NCBI RefSeq assembly: GCF_030503435.1
Contig: NZ_JAUKPO010000012.1
Span: 153,458 to 217,457 of the forward strand
Reading direction: 5' to 3'
Source: Rhodocytophaga aerolata
GTDB lineage: Bacteria > Bacteroidota > Bacteroidia > Cytophagales > 172606-1
DNA: 64,000 bases
Part shown: one piece after another, positions 17,472-26,436 of the stretch
Layout: each line of letters opens with the position of its first letter
How positions within the stretch are numbered: the stretch's first letter is position 1
Made by a program: the position numbers and the translations under genes
The notes under the pieces: generated by a model
The model's input: only the letters and a program-made list of their open reading frames with translations
Databases searched by the model: none
Told to the model about the DNA's origin: nothing

Positions 17472-19055
17472 ATGAATAACATAACCTATAAGATTAAAAA
17501 AATGGCGTTCGTAGCCGGCATGGCAGCTTTCTTTGTGTCTTGCGATAAAGGCTTTGAAGAAATGAATACGAACCCTAATGCCGTTACCGAGCCAGTGATA
17601 GAAAGTATGTTTTCTACGAATATATTGAGAACGTCGGGTACTGATTTTGAAAGTCACCGGACCAACTTGATCTATGCAGGAGCCATGATTCAGCACTTTG
17701 CTTCTACTACTACTTACTGGTCAGGAGACAAATATTTGTTTAATGATCAGTATTCAGGAGCCTTCTATGTGAGAGCTTATCCTGACCAGGTAAAAGAAAT
17801 TGAGCAAATTATAGCGGAAGTACAAGATAATCCTGAGCAAATTAATCACTATGCCATTACCCGTATCTGGCGTGTATTTATCTATCACCGCATTACAGAT
17901 CTGTACGGCGACGTACCTTATTCAGAAGCAGGCAAAGGATATATCAATCAAGTATACTCTCCAAAATATGATAAGCAGTCTGAAATTTATCCGGATATGC
18001 TACAAGAATTAGAAGAGGCGGCACTTGCTCTAGATGCGACAAAAGCTTCTTTTGGTGCAGCTGATTTTATTTACAATGGAGATACAGCTAAATGGAAAAA
18101 GTTTGCCTATTCCTTAATGCTACGTTTAGGTATGCGCCTAACAAAAGTAGACCCAGCTTTGGCAGAAAGCTATGTAAAGAAAGCCATTGCAGGCGGTGTT
18201 ATGCAAAGCAACGATGACCTGGCAAAAGTACCTCATACAGATGGCCCGGAAGATATCAATCGCAATATGGTTGGCCGTCAACTAATTACTCAGGAGATAG
18301 ATGCCGCCAATTTAAAAGGAAAAGCAAACAGTAAGTTAAGCAAAACCTTGGTTGATTTTCTAAAAAACAACAACGACCCCAGACTTCCTGTAATTGCTAC
18401 TTTATGGCAAGGAAATGCAGATGAATCTAAATTAGCTACCAGTACGGCTCCTGCCTTACAAAAGGGATTGCCTAATGGCTATGATGCAACTTCTATCCGC
18501 ACGTTGATTCCTACATGGGGCGTTACCGACTCACTCCCTCTGTATTCAGAACCTAATATACATACAGTTGCCAGCTCAGAGGCCCCTACTATTTTGCAAA
18601 GCTATGCAGAGGTAGAGCTTTTATTAGCAGAGGCGGCTTTACGTGGATGGGAAAGCGGATCAGTGGTAGATCATTACAACAAAGGGGTAACTGCTGCCAT
18701 CCAGCATATGAACTTGTACCCTGGCGTTACTATTGACGCTGCTGCTACAACGGCGTATCTTACAGCGCATCCATTTGTAGGAGGCAGCATGGAACAACAA
18801 ATGGAGCAAATTCATACACAGTACTGGGTAGCTACCTTCCTGAATTCGTATGAAGGCTATGCTAATTGGCGCAGAACTGGTTATCCTGCTCTTACTCCTA
18901 CGAACTACCCTGGCAATGAAACAGGCGGAGTTATACCTCGCCGGTTGATTTACCCACAATCCGAAGCCAGTGTAAATTCAACACAATACAATGCTGCTGT
19001 ACAACAACAAGGACCTGATTTATTCTTAACCCGGGTCTGGTGGGATAAACAGTAA
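17472..19055 (+). CDS. SusD/RagB-like nutrient-binding outer-membrane lipoprotein
   Basis: 527 residues from ATG at 17472; an in-frame TTG at 17463 is less likely. The leader MNNITYKIKKMAFVAGMAAF ends at a lipidation cysteine (F-V-S-C24). The mature start DKGFEEMNTNPNAVTEP is characteristic of the second SusD-like family (SusD-like_2), and the body is rich in TPR-like helices (IWRVFIYHRITDLYGDVPYSEAG; YAEVELLLAEAALRGW). It forms the lid and ligand-binding subunit over the SusC barrel encoded just upstream. The operon ends at the terminator 19077-19106. Confidence 0.93.
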   Translation: MNNITYKIKKMAFVAGMAAFFVSCDKGFEEMNTNPNAVTEPVIESMFSTNILRTSGTDFESHRTNLIYAGAMIQHFASTTTYWSGDKYLFNDQYSGAFYVRAYPDQVKEIEQIIAEVQDNPEQINHYAITRIWRVFIYHRITDLYGDVPYSEAGKGYINQVYSPKYDKQSEIYPDMLQELEEAALALDATKASFGAADFIYNGDTAKWKKFAYSLMLRLGMRLTKVDPALAESYVKKAIAGGVMQSNDDLAKVPHTDGPEDINRNMVGRQLITQEIDAANLKGKANSKLSKTLVDFLKNNNDPRLPVIATLWQGNADESKLATSTAPALQKGLPNGYDATSIRTLIPTWGVTDSLPLYSEPNIHTVASSEAPTILQSYAEVELLLAEAALRGWESGSVVDHYNKGVTAAIQHMNLYPGVTIDAAATTAYLTAHPFVGGSMEQQMEQIHTQYWVATFLNSYEGYANWRRTGYPALTPTNYPGNETGGVIPRRLIYPQSEASVNSTQYNAAVQQQGPDLFLTRVWWDKQ

Positions 19056-19076
19056 TAAAGAAACTACATACTCATA

Positions 19077-19106
19077 TAAAAGGCCGCTGAATCAGCGGCC
19101 TTTTTG
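19077..19106 (+). terminator. Terminator of the first SusC/SusD operon
   Basis: GGCCGCTG and CAGCGGCC around a very short loop, flanked by A and T runs and ending in five T. It lies about 25 bases after the SusD-like stop. Confidence 0.85.
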
Positions 19107-19248
19107 TTTATAAGATTGTATCATATCAAGCTTTCTATAGGATGCGCTACTTTACCCCATTTTTCTGCCAGCTTCCCTGCTTTTCCCACGATCTTTTTCT
19201 ACATTTACTATAATTGACTATACATCGAATCCCTATTCTTCTAAACTT

Positions 19249-20586
19249 ATGGCAGTAATTTTATCAGAGGCTGAAGCAAAAGCCCTGTTGCAAAAAGTTC
19301 TTAGGTATTCCAAAGCCGACGAATGTGAAGTTAATATTCTGGGAGAAGAACGAGGCAACATCCGTTATGCCCGTAACACCGTTTCTACCAGTGGCTCGCT
19401 GATCAACCAGAATTTAGAAGTCCGGTCTGCTTTCGGAAAAAAATCAGGAGTAGCAACAGTAGATGAATTCGATGATGACTCCATAGAAAAAGCAGTACGC
19501 CGCTCAGAAGAACTTGCACGTCTGGCTCCGGAAAATCCCGAATATATACCTATGCTTGGCCCACAGCAATACCTGGCTAGCAAAGGCTTTTTCGATTCTA
19601 CTGCCAGCATTACACCTGCCACCCGGGCAGAAGCAGTAGCCAAAAGTCTGGAGTTATCGCGGCAGCAGAGCCTGACGGCTGCCGGTTTCCTGGAAGACCG
19701 CAAAGGATACACAGCCATGATGAATTCGAAAGGTGCATTTGCCTACTACCCTAGCACCCATGTCAACTTCTCACTTACTGTTCGTACAGAAGATGGTACA
19801 GGTTCTGGCTATGCTATTCGTGGGTATAGTGATTTCACTAAATTGGATACCGTAGCAGCTACCCGCACAGCTATTCAGAAATCTACAGGCTCTGTAGGTG
19901 CCAAGGCCATTGAACCTGGTAAATACACTGTAATTCTGGAGCCTACCGCCGCGGCTGTTCTACTGGAAAATATATATTTTAACATGGATGCCCGCAGTGC
20001 CGATGAAGGTCGTTCATTTTTAAGCAAGACCGGGGGTAAATCTAAATTAAATGAAAAAATTGTAGACGAACGGGTAACTATTTATTCTGACCCAACCCAT
20101 CCGGATTTGCCCGCCTCCCCTTGGGCTGGCGATGGCCGTGCACAAGAGAAAATCAATTGGATTGAGAAGGGCATAGTAAAAAACTTATATTATTCGCGTT
20201 TCTGGGCGGCACAGAAAGGTGTAAAAGCGGTTCCCCAGCCTAACAATGTAATCATGGCCGGAGGCGATGCTTCTTTGGAAGATATAATCAAAGGTACAGA
20301 GAAAGGTATTCTGGTAACCAAACTTTGGTACATCCGCGAAGTAGACCCACAAACATTGTTACTAACCGGACTTACCCGCGATGGAACATTTTATATTGAA
20401 AATGGGCAGATTAAGTTTCCTGTGAAAAATTTCCGGTTCAATGAAAGTCCAATTATTATGCTCAATAACCTGGAAGCATTAGGCAAGCCGGAACGGGTAG
20501 TAAGCACGGAATCAGACATCAATTACCTGGTTCCTCCGATGAAAATCCGGGATTTTACCTTTACCAGCCTCTCAGACGCTGTATAA
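19249..20586 (+). CDS. pmbA: TldE/PmbA-family protein, partner of TldD
   Basis: 445 residues, typical of TldE/PmbA. It shares the TldD/PmbA fold (AKALLQKVLRYSKADECEVNIL, GYTAMMNSKGAFAYYP, PGKYTVILEPTAAAVLLENI) but lacks the HExxxH metal motif at the position where TldD has it, as expected for the non-catalytic partner. No signal peptide or Tat motif is present. C-terminal motifs PQPNNVIMAGGDASLEDII and FYIENGQIKFPVKNFRF are family-typical. It would pair with the TldD encoded at 11340 to make the heterodimeric peptidase, although the two genes are separated by about 6 kb of unrelated sequence. Confidence 0.9.
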   Translation: MAVILSEAEAKALLQKVLRYSKADECEVNILGEERGNIRYARNTVSTSGSLINQNLEVRSAFGKKSGVATVDEFDDDSIEKAVRRSEELARLAPENPEYIPMLGPQQYLASKGFFDSTASITPATRAEAVAKSLELSRQQSLTAAGFLEDRKGYTAMMNSKGAFAYYPSTHVNFSLTVRTEDGTGSGYAIRGYSDFTKLDTVAATRTAIQKSTGSVGAKAIEPGKYTVILEPTAAAVLLENIYFNMDARSADEGRSFLSKTGGKSKLNEKIVDERVTIYSDPTHPDLPASPWAGDGRAQEKINWIEKGIVKNLYYSRFWAAQKGVKAVPQPNNVIMAGGDASLEDIIKGTEKGILVTKLWYIREVDPQTLLLTGLTRDGTFYIENGQIKFPVKNFRFNESPIIMLNNLEALGKPERVVSTESDINYLVPPMKIRDFTFTSLSDAV

Positions 20587-20604
20587 GATAATACCCATAA
20601 GGCA

Positions 20605-20650
20605 GCAGAATATAGCTTTCAACTAAAGAGCTAAGCTATATTCTGCTTTG
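20605..20650 (+). terminator. Probable terminator after pmbA
   Basis: A perfect 14-bp stem (20605-20618 with 20633-20646) with a 14-base loop, 18 bases after the stop. Only three T follow, so termination may be partial. Confidence 0.6.
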
Positions 20651-20938
20651 TATATAAAAGTTTTACTCAACATTCAAGCAAGTTGGTAATATTTCCATTT
20701 GTATGATGCTAAATCTTAGCAGATAAACATTTTACCCTCAGCTACCTGTTTTATGAGCTGTACTTTTAACAGAAATAAAACAGGTAAGAATTTCTTTAGG
20801 AAAATTTTCTGGTGCTCAGTTAATTTATATAAATTACCAATATATTTATATCAAAATGTAATAGACATATCTATTTCTACTATTGCAAATGGATTGATAA
20901 TAAAGATACCAGAGTAATTTACGAACAAATTTTACCAG
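20651..20938. other. Regulatory region upstream of the ECF sigma factor gene
   Basis: AT-rich, without a gene. It holds the perfect inverted repeat described at 20743-20786. The sigma gene promoter should be here; TACTATTG at about 20878 is a near match to the -7 consensus but is not decisive. Confidence 0.45.
20743..20786. repeat. Perfect 11-bp inverted repeat upstream of the ECF sigma factor
   Basis: TACCTGTTTTA (20743-20753) and TAAAACAGGTA (20776-20786) with a 22-base spacer. No T run follows, so it is not an ordinary terminator. An operator or an RNA stem-loop is possible. Confidence 0.5.
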
Positions 20939-21526
20939 ATGCATACCCCCTTACATGATGTAGAATTATGGAATAAGTTTAGGAAAGGAGATAAGGAAGC
21001 CTATGCACTACTTTACAAAATCTATTTTAGAAGGCTGTATAACTATGGACGAAAGTTTACGTCAGACACAGAATGTGTAAAAGATTGCATTCAAGATTTG
21101 TTTACAAAGCTCTGGCGTAACAAAAGCACAGTTGGCGAAACCTCCTCTGTAAAAAATTATTTATTCTGTTCTTTCAGGAGAATTTTAATAGATAAAATTA
21201 ATCATCAGAAGAAAGATGCATTAAGCGAAGAAATAGATGATTCATATACATTTGAAATCTCCTTACCTTATGAATCTTTATTAATTAATCACCAGGCTGA
21301 AGCCGAACGTAAGGAGGAATTAGCCAGAGCTATCCAAGCACTTTCCAGCAGACAAAAAGAAGCTATTTTTCTCAAATTTTATGAAAGCAATAGCTATGAA
21401 GAAGTAGCATCTATTATGACCATCAGTACAAAATCTCTTTATAAACTGGTAGCAAAAGCCATCAATACTTTAAGAGAAAGCGTTAAAAAAACATATTTTC
21501 TATTAAGCTTGCTTCTATTAATCTGA
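20939..21526 (+). CDS. ECF-type RNA polymerase sigma factor
   Basis: 195 residues with the two ECF domains. Region 2 is at about 20-95 (YALLYKIYFRRLYNYGRKFT, DCIQDLFTKLWRN), and region 4 at about 128-185 (LARAIQALSSRQKEAIFLKF, SYEEVASIMTISTKSLYKLVAKAI), with the helix-turn-helix that reads the -35 element. A FecR-like anti-sigma gene and an STN-domain SusC gene follow in order, the standard set for a trans-envelope signalling relay: ligand binding at SusC is passed through FecR to release this sigma factor, which then transcribes the transporter genes. Confidence 0.95.
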   Translation: MHTPLHDVELWNKFRKGDKEAYALLYKIYFRRLYNYGRKFTSDTECVKDCIQDLFTKLWRNKSTVGETSSVKNYLFCSFRRILIDKINHQKKDALSEEIDDSYTFEISLPYESLLINHQAEAERKEELARAIQALSSRQKEAIFLKFYESNSYEEVASIMTISTKSLYKLVAKAINTLRESVKKTYFLLSLLLLI

Positions 21527-21777
21527 TATTCCTTTTTTCTTTGGAAGCTTTACTAACATAAGCTCTAGGCATATATATCATTTTTTTATTAGAGTATTAG
21601 CATACACTACTACTTTATTTAACCGCCCTCAAAAGAGCCTTAGCATTAAAATGTTAGTAAAAATAATTTAAAAAAATAGGGGTAAAATTTAACAACTGCC
21701 TGTTATACTTATTAAAAGCACCTGACTATCGATTATTGCTATTTGATTTATATTTCAACTAGTAATCAGCTCCCTAC

Positions 21778-22809
21778 ATGAAGTATACTTATTATACGGC
21801 AGAAGATTTTATTCTGGATGAATCCTTCCAGCGTTGGGTAAAGCATCCGACCCCGGAAGCCAGCCTGTTTTGGGAAAATTGGCTGACAGCTAATCCTCAC
21901 AAAAGAGATACTATAGAAGAAGCCCGGCAAGCCTTATTGGAGTTGCATTTTACGGAACATACTCCTACTGAAGAAGTGTACGACGAAGTATGGGAAAGAA
22001 TAAACCAAGCAAATACTTTGTATGATCAGCAGCAAAAGAGCAAAATTATTCTCTATTACTCATTAAATAACTGGTATAAAGTAGCAGCTGTTTTTGCAGG
22101 TATGTTGCTTACAGCACTTGTACTGTATTATATATTTAACCTCCAAAAGCATATTGAATACACTACCAAGTATGGGGAAACACAAAACATAACACTTCCT
22201 GATGGCTCTACTATAATACTCAATGCAAATTCAAAAGTAAGTTATGCCCCCAACTGGACAAACACATCCATCAGGGAAGTATGGGTAGAGGGAGAGGCAT
22301 TTTTTTCAGTAATCCATACCAAAACACATCAGAAATTTGTAGTACACACCACGGATAACTTTCAGGTAGAAGTGCTGGGCACGCAGTTTAATGTATATCA
22401 GCGGAAAAACAATACACGTGTGGTGCTGAAAGAGGGACAAGTAAAACTTAATATACAACAAGAAAATCTGGAAGAGCAAGTAGTAATGAAGCCTGGTGAA
22501 CTGGTAGAAGTAAGAGAACAAATAAAAGGATATACTAAAAAAGTAGTAAACCCTGAGCTTTTTTCTGCCTGGACAAAAAATGAATTTATTTTTTCTGAGA
22601 CACCCGTAAGTGAGATCATTACTCTATTGGAAGAGAACTATGGCCTGTCTGTAGTGCTGAAAGACAGAAGTGTATTAAAAAGGACTATAACAGGATCTGT
22701 ACCAAGTGAAAATTTAGAGAGCCTGTTATTTGCGTTATCTGAAGCTTTAAATTATCGCATCGTACAAGAAAATAACCAAATCATTTTTAGAAATAAATCA
22801 ATTAAGTAG
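21778..22809 (+). CDS. FecR-family anti-sigma factor
   Basis: 343 residues. The cytoplasmic N-terminal part (1-98) contains DESFQRWVKHPTPEASLFWENW, typical of the sigma-binding domain. One membrane span lies at about 99-120 (WYKVAAVFAGMLLTALVLYY). The periplasmic FecR domain follows (YTTKYGETQNITLPDGSTIILN, EVWVEGEAFFSV, FQVEVLGTQFNV), and a C-terminal DUF4974-type domain (FSETPVSEIITLLEENYGLSVV). It should hold the preceding sigma factor inactive until the STN domain of the next gene's product signals. The 250-base gap from the sigma gene is AT-rich, so a separate promoter is possible. Confidence 0.95.
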   Translation: MKYTYYTAEDFILDESFQRWVKHPTPEASLFWENWLTANPHKRDTIEEARQALLELHFTEHTPTEEVYDEVWERINQANTLYDQQQKSKIILYYSLNNWYKVAAVFAGMLLTALVLYYIFNLQKHIEYTTKYGETQNITLPDGSTIILNANSKVSYAPNWTNTSIREVWVEGEAFFSVIHTKTHQKFVVHTTDNFQVEVLGTQFNVYQRKNNTRVVLKEGQVKLNIQQENLEEQVVMKPGELVEVREQIKGYTKKVVNPELFSAWTKNEFIFSETPVSEIITLLEENYGLSVVLKDRSVLKRTITGSVPSENLESLLFALSEALNYRIVQENNQIIFRNKSIK

Positions 22810-22838
22810 CTAATCTTTTTCATTCAATTAGTACTTGA

Positions 22839-22862
22839 GGCAGGCATCTACAAATGTCTGCC
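22839..22862 (+). repeat. Small stem-loop between fecR and susC
   Basis: GGCAGGCAT (22839-22847) pairs with ATGTCTGCC (22854-22862) with one G-T wobble. No T run follows. It may mark the junction between the low-expressed regulator part and the highly expressed transporter part of the locus. Confidence 0.35.
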
Positions 22863-22912
22863 CCAGCGGAAGCTTTGTTTAAAATTTATTTACCTAATCT
22901 AAACCAACAGTT

Positions 22913-25900
22913 ATGAAGAAGTCGCACCTCTACTATGGATTGCTTGTACTATTATCTTCCCCTGTGTGCATGCATGCCCAGACACTGGCATCATCTGCTC
23001 TCTACGGTTTACCAGTTACACAACCGGGAGGTAAGCAGCAGGATGGAAAAGGAGAAAATATGACGCTGAAAAAAGCCTTATTAGATCTCAAATCTACCTA
23101 CAATGTATCTATTATTTATGAGAGCAAACTTGTAGAAGACAAAACCGTGAAAGGTTTCCGCATACAAGGCTCACTGGATGAATCCCTCCAGCGTCTACTG
23201 GAACCTTTTAATCTGGCTTTCAAAAAGGACAAGCATGTGTATGTTATTGTCAGTAAGCAGAACCAAGACGAAGCTTTTATTCCGGCGCTCGAAAACAAAA
23301 AGCTAACCTATTATCTGGCAGATAATAAAGAAGAGCTGACTTCTACCAATACGGCTTCTGCTACAGCCACTATCCTTCAGCGCATAGAAACCGGAAGCTT
23401 AACTATAACCAATAAAGCTATTACCATTACCGGTAAAGTAACTTCACAGGAAGATAACCAGGGCTTACCTGGTGTAAACGTACTGGTGAAAGGTTCAGCT
23501 GTTGGAACCACTACAGATGCGAATGGAAACTACTCGCTGAATGCACCGGATGGAAATGGCACACTTGTTTTCTCCTATATTGGTTATACAACAGAAGAGG
23601 TACCGATCAATAACCATTCTACCATCAATGTAGCTTTGGTTGCCGATATACAGTCCTTATCTGAAGTAGTAGTGGTCGGATACGGAGAGCAACGGAAAGC
23701 AACCCTTACTGGATCAGTGGCTTCGGTAAAAGGAACTGAAATAATTCAAACACCTACCACCAATGTTAGTAATACGCTAGCTGGGCGTATGTCTGGCGTA
23801 GTAGCCGTAACCCGGAGCGGAGAGCCAGGATACGATGGTTCTACCATCCGCATTAGGGGAGTAAATAGTTTAGGAAATAATGATGCCTTAATTGTAGTAG
23901 ATGGCATACCCGGACGTTCGCTGGACAGAATTGATCCCAATAGCATAGAAAGTATCACGGTACTGAAAGATGCATCAGCCGCCATTTACGGAGCCCAGGC
24001 AGCCAATGGCGTAATTTTAATTACAACCAAAAGAGGCCGGACAGGTAAGCCCGAAATAACTTTAAACCTAAACCAGGGATATGGCCGCCCTACGCGTATT
24101 CCCAGAATGGCCGATGCGGTAGAATACGCTACAATGTTGAATGAGATTGATGCTTATCGAAACCGCACGCCCAGATATTCCGCAGAAGACTTACAAAAAT
24201 ATGCAGACGGATCAGACCCCTGGCGCTACCCGAATACAGATTGGTTTAGTGAGGTATTAAAACCTTGGTCGGGACAGAACTATGGAAATATACAAATCTC
24301 TGGTGGGGGTGAAAATTTAAAATATTTTCTTCTTGCCGGAGCCAAAACGCAGGATGGTTATTACAAAAACAGTGCTGCCAAATATTCGCAATATGATTTC
24401 AGAAGCAATCTGGATGGCAAGATCAGCAATTATGTAAATATAGGTGTAGATATAGCCGGACGACAAGAAAACCGGAACTTCCCTACCCGTTCAGCAGGAA
24501 GTATATTTCGGATGGTCATGCGGGGTAAACCCAATATGACAGCTTACTGGCCTGATGGAACCCCCGGTCCAGATATTGAATATGGAGATAATCCGGTAGT
24601 AGTTAGTACCGATGCCACTGGATACGACAAAGACACCTGGTACGTCTTAAATAGCAATGTAAAGCTGAATATAATTGTGCCCTGGGTAAAAGGCTTATCT
24701 CTTACCAGCAATGCAGGGATAGATAAAGGTTTCCGTCACCGCAAACGGTTTGAAACTCCCTGGTTCCTGTACTCCTGGGATGGACAGTCTTATGATGCTA
24801 ATGGACAGCCTGTGTTAATCAAAGGTAAAAAAGGCTTCGATGATCCACGCCTGACGCAAGAAACAGAGTTTAATCAGAGCATCCTGCTCAATGCCATGCT
24901 CAACTATGAAACATCCGTAGCAGAAGTCCATAATATAAAATTAATGGTTGGTAGTGAAAGAAGATCTGGCAACAGAGATCTGTTTAGTGCCTACCGGAGG
25001 TTTTTTATTTCTACAACTGTTGATCAGATGTTTGCCGGAGGTGATGCAGAAAGGAACAATGGAGGTACAGCATACTTAAACAGACGTCTGAACTACTTTG
25101 GACGGGCTAATTATAATTATCTGGAAAAATACCTCGTTGAGTTTGTCTGGCGGTATGACGGTTCATTTCAATTTCCAAAAGACAAACGCTTTGGTTTCTT
25201 CCCAGGCGTGTCTGCTGGCTGGCGGATTTCAGAGGAGAGTTTCTGGAAAAACAACATTGCCTTTATCAATAACTTTAAAATACGTGGGTCCTGGGGCCAG
25301 ACAGGTAACGATCGCATAGAAATAAACGGTGTACCCTATGACTGGCAATACATTGCTTCATATGGATTTGATCCTAGCAATCAGACGTATGTATTTGGTA
25401 TAGACCAGGAGAACAAACGTTTACGTGAAGCCCGTATACCAAATCCTAATATTACCTGGGAAGTAGCCTCACAATCTAATATTGGTTTTGAAACACAATT
25501 GTTTAATAGCAAATTCTTCATAGAAGCAGACTATTTTTATAACAAACGTTCACAGATCTTATGGCCCCGCAATGCTTCAGTGCCTGCATCAGCGGGTTTA
25601 ACTCTTCCTCCCGAAAACATAGGAAAAGTGGCTAATCAAGGTTTCGACTTTAATATTGGGTACAACAATAATATCAATGACTTCCAGTATCAGGTATCAG
25701 TAAATGGAGGCTATGCAAAAAACAAAATCTTATTCTGGGACGAAGCGCCAGGTGCACCCGACTATCAATTATCTACTGGCCAGCCTATGAATACTAGTTT
25801 ATATTACAATGCCATCGGTATATTCAGAGATGAAGAAGCCGTAAATAGCCGCCCGCACTGGGATGGAGCCAAGCCTGGGGATATTATTTTTCAGGATGTA

Positions 25901-26425
25901 AACAATGACGGGAAGATAGATGCCAATGACCGGGTACGTAATCCATTCACCAATATTCCCCGCTTCACCGGAGGCTTGAACCTAAACTTGCAATTTAAAG
26001 GGTTTGATCTGGCTGTTCTATTCCAGGGTGCTGCCGGTGCCGTCAGATATATACAAACAGAATCCGGAGATATCGGAAACTTCCTGAAAGAATACTATGA
26101 CAACCGATGGACACCAGAGAATCCGGATGCCAGTGGCCCCAGAACGTTCAACCGGGATGAAGAATACTGGCGTAATCAACAGAACACTTATTTCCTGCAC
26201 AGAACAGATTACATCCGGCTCAAAAATCTTCAACTAGGCTATAGCTTACCTGTTGCATTAACCGGAAAATTAGGTATGCAAAATATCCGCTTCTATATAA
26301 GCGGATTTAATCTGCTCACCTACAGTCCCGACCTAAAAGATTTCGACCCTGAAACAGACAATGCTAGTGGGCAGAGTTATCCTTTGCAGAAAGTACTAAA
26401 TGGTGGTTTAACTGTAACTTTCTAA
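22913..26425 (+). CDS. SusC/RagA-family TonB-linked transporter with N-terminal STN signalling domain
   Basis: 1170 residues. A signal peptide ends MHAQ. An STN domain at about 50-115 (LKKALLDLKSTYNVSIIYE, ESLQRLLEPFNLAFKK) contacts FecR. A linker is followed by a CarboxypepD_reg-like domain (about 170-250; ITITGKVTSQEDNQGLPGVN), the TonB-box-like SLSEVVVVGYGEQRKATLTGSV, the plug with the IRIRGVNSLGNNDALIVVDG and AAIYGAQAANGVILITTKRG signatures, and the barrel. The STN domain and the preceding sigma/FecR pair mean that substrate binding is likely to induce the locus. A SusD gene starts 11 bases after the stop. The CarboxypepD_reg part resembles that of the SusC at 14383. Confidence 0.96.
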   Translation: MKKSHLYYGLLVLLSSPVCMHAQTLASSALYGLPVTQPGGKQQDGKGENMTLKKALLDLKSTYNVSIIYESKLVEDKTVKGFRIQGSLDESLQRLLEPFNLAFKKDKHVYVIVSKQNQDEAFIPALENKKLTYYLADNKEELTSTNTASATATILQRIETGSLTITNKAITITGKVTSQEDNQGLPGVNVLVKGSAVGTTTDANGNYSLNAPDGNGTLVFSYIGYTTEEVPINNHSTINVALVADIQSLSEVVVVGYGEQRKATLTGSVASVKGTEIIQTPTTNVSNTLAGRMSGVVAVTRSGEPGYDGSTIRIRGVNSLGNNDALIVVDGIPGRSLDRIDPNSIESITVLKDASAAIYGAQAANGVILITTKRGRTGKPEITLNLNQGYGRPTRIPRMADAVEYATMLNEIDAYRNRTPRYSAEDLQKYADGSDPWRYPNTDWFSEVLKPWSGQNYGNIQISGGGENLKYFLLAGAKTQDGYYKNSAAKYSQYDFRSNLDGKISNYVNIGVDIAGRQENRNFPTRSAGSIFRMVMRGKPNMTAYWPDGTPGPDIEYGDNPVVVSTDATGYDKDTWYVLNSNVKLNIIVPWVKGLSLTSNAGIDKGFRHRKRFETPWFLYSWDGQSYDANGQPVLIKGKKGFDDPRLTQETEFNQSILLNAMLNYETSVAEVHNIKLMVGSERRSGNRDLFSAYRRFFISTTVDQMFAGGDAERNNGGTAYLNRRLNYFGRANYNYLEKYLVEFVWRYDGSFQFPKDKRFGFFPGVSAGWRISEESFWKNNIAFINNFKIRGSWGQTGNDRIEINGVPYDWQYIASYGFDPSNQTYVFGIDQENKRLREARIPNPNITWEVASQSNIGFETQLFNSKFFIEADYFYNKRSQILWPRNASVPASAGLTLPPENIGKVANQGFDFNIGYNNNINDFQYQVSVNGGYAKNKILFWDEAPGAPDYQLSTGQPMNTSLYYNAIGIFRDEEAVNSRPHWDGAKPGDIIFQDVNNDGKIDANDRVRNPFTNIPRFTGGLNLNLQFKGFDLAVLFQGAAGAVRYIQTESGDIGNFLKEYYDNRWTPENPDASGPRTFNRDEEYWRNQQNTYFLHRTDYIRLKNLQLGYSLPVALTGKLGMQNIRFYISGFNLLTYSPDLKDFDPETDNASGQSYPLQKVLNGGLTVTF

Positions 26426-26436
26426 ATCCAGTCACA

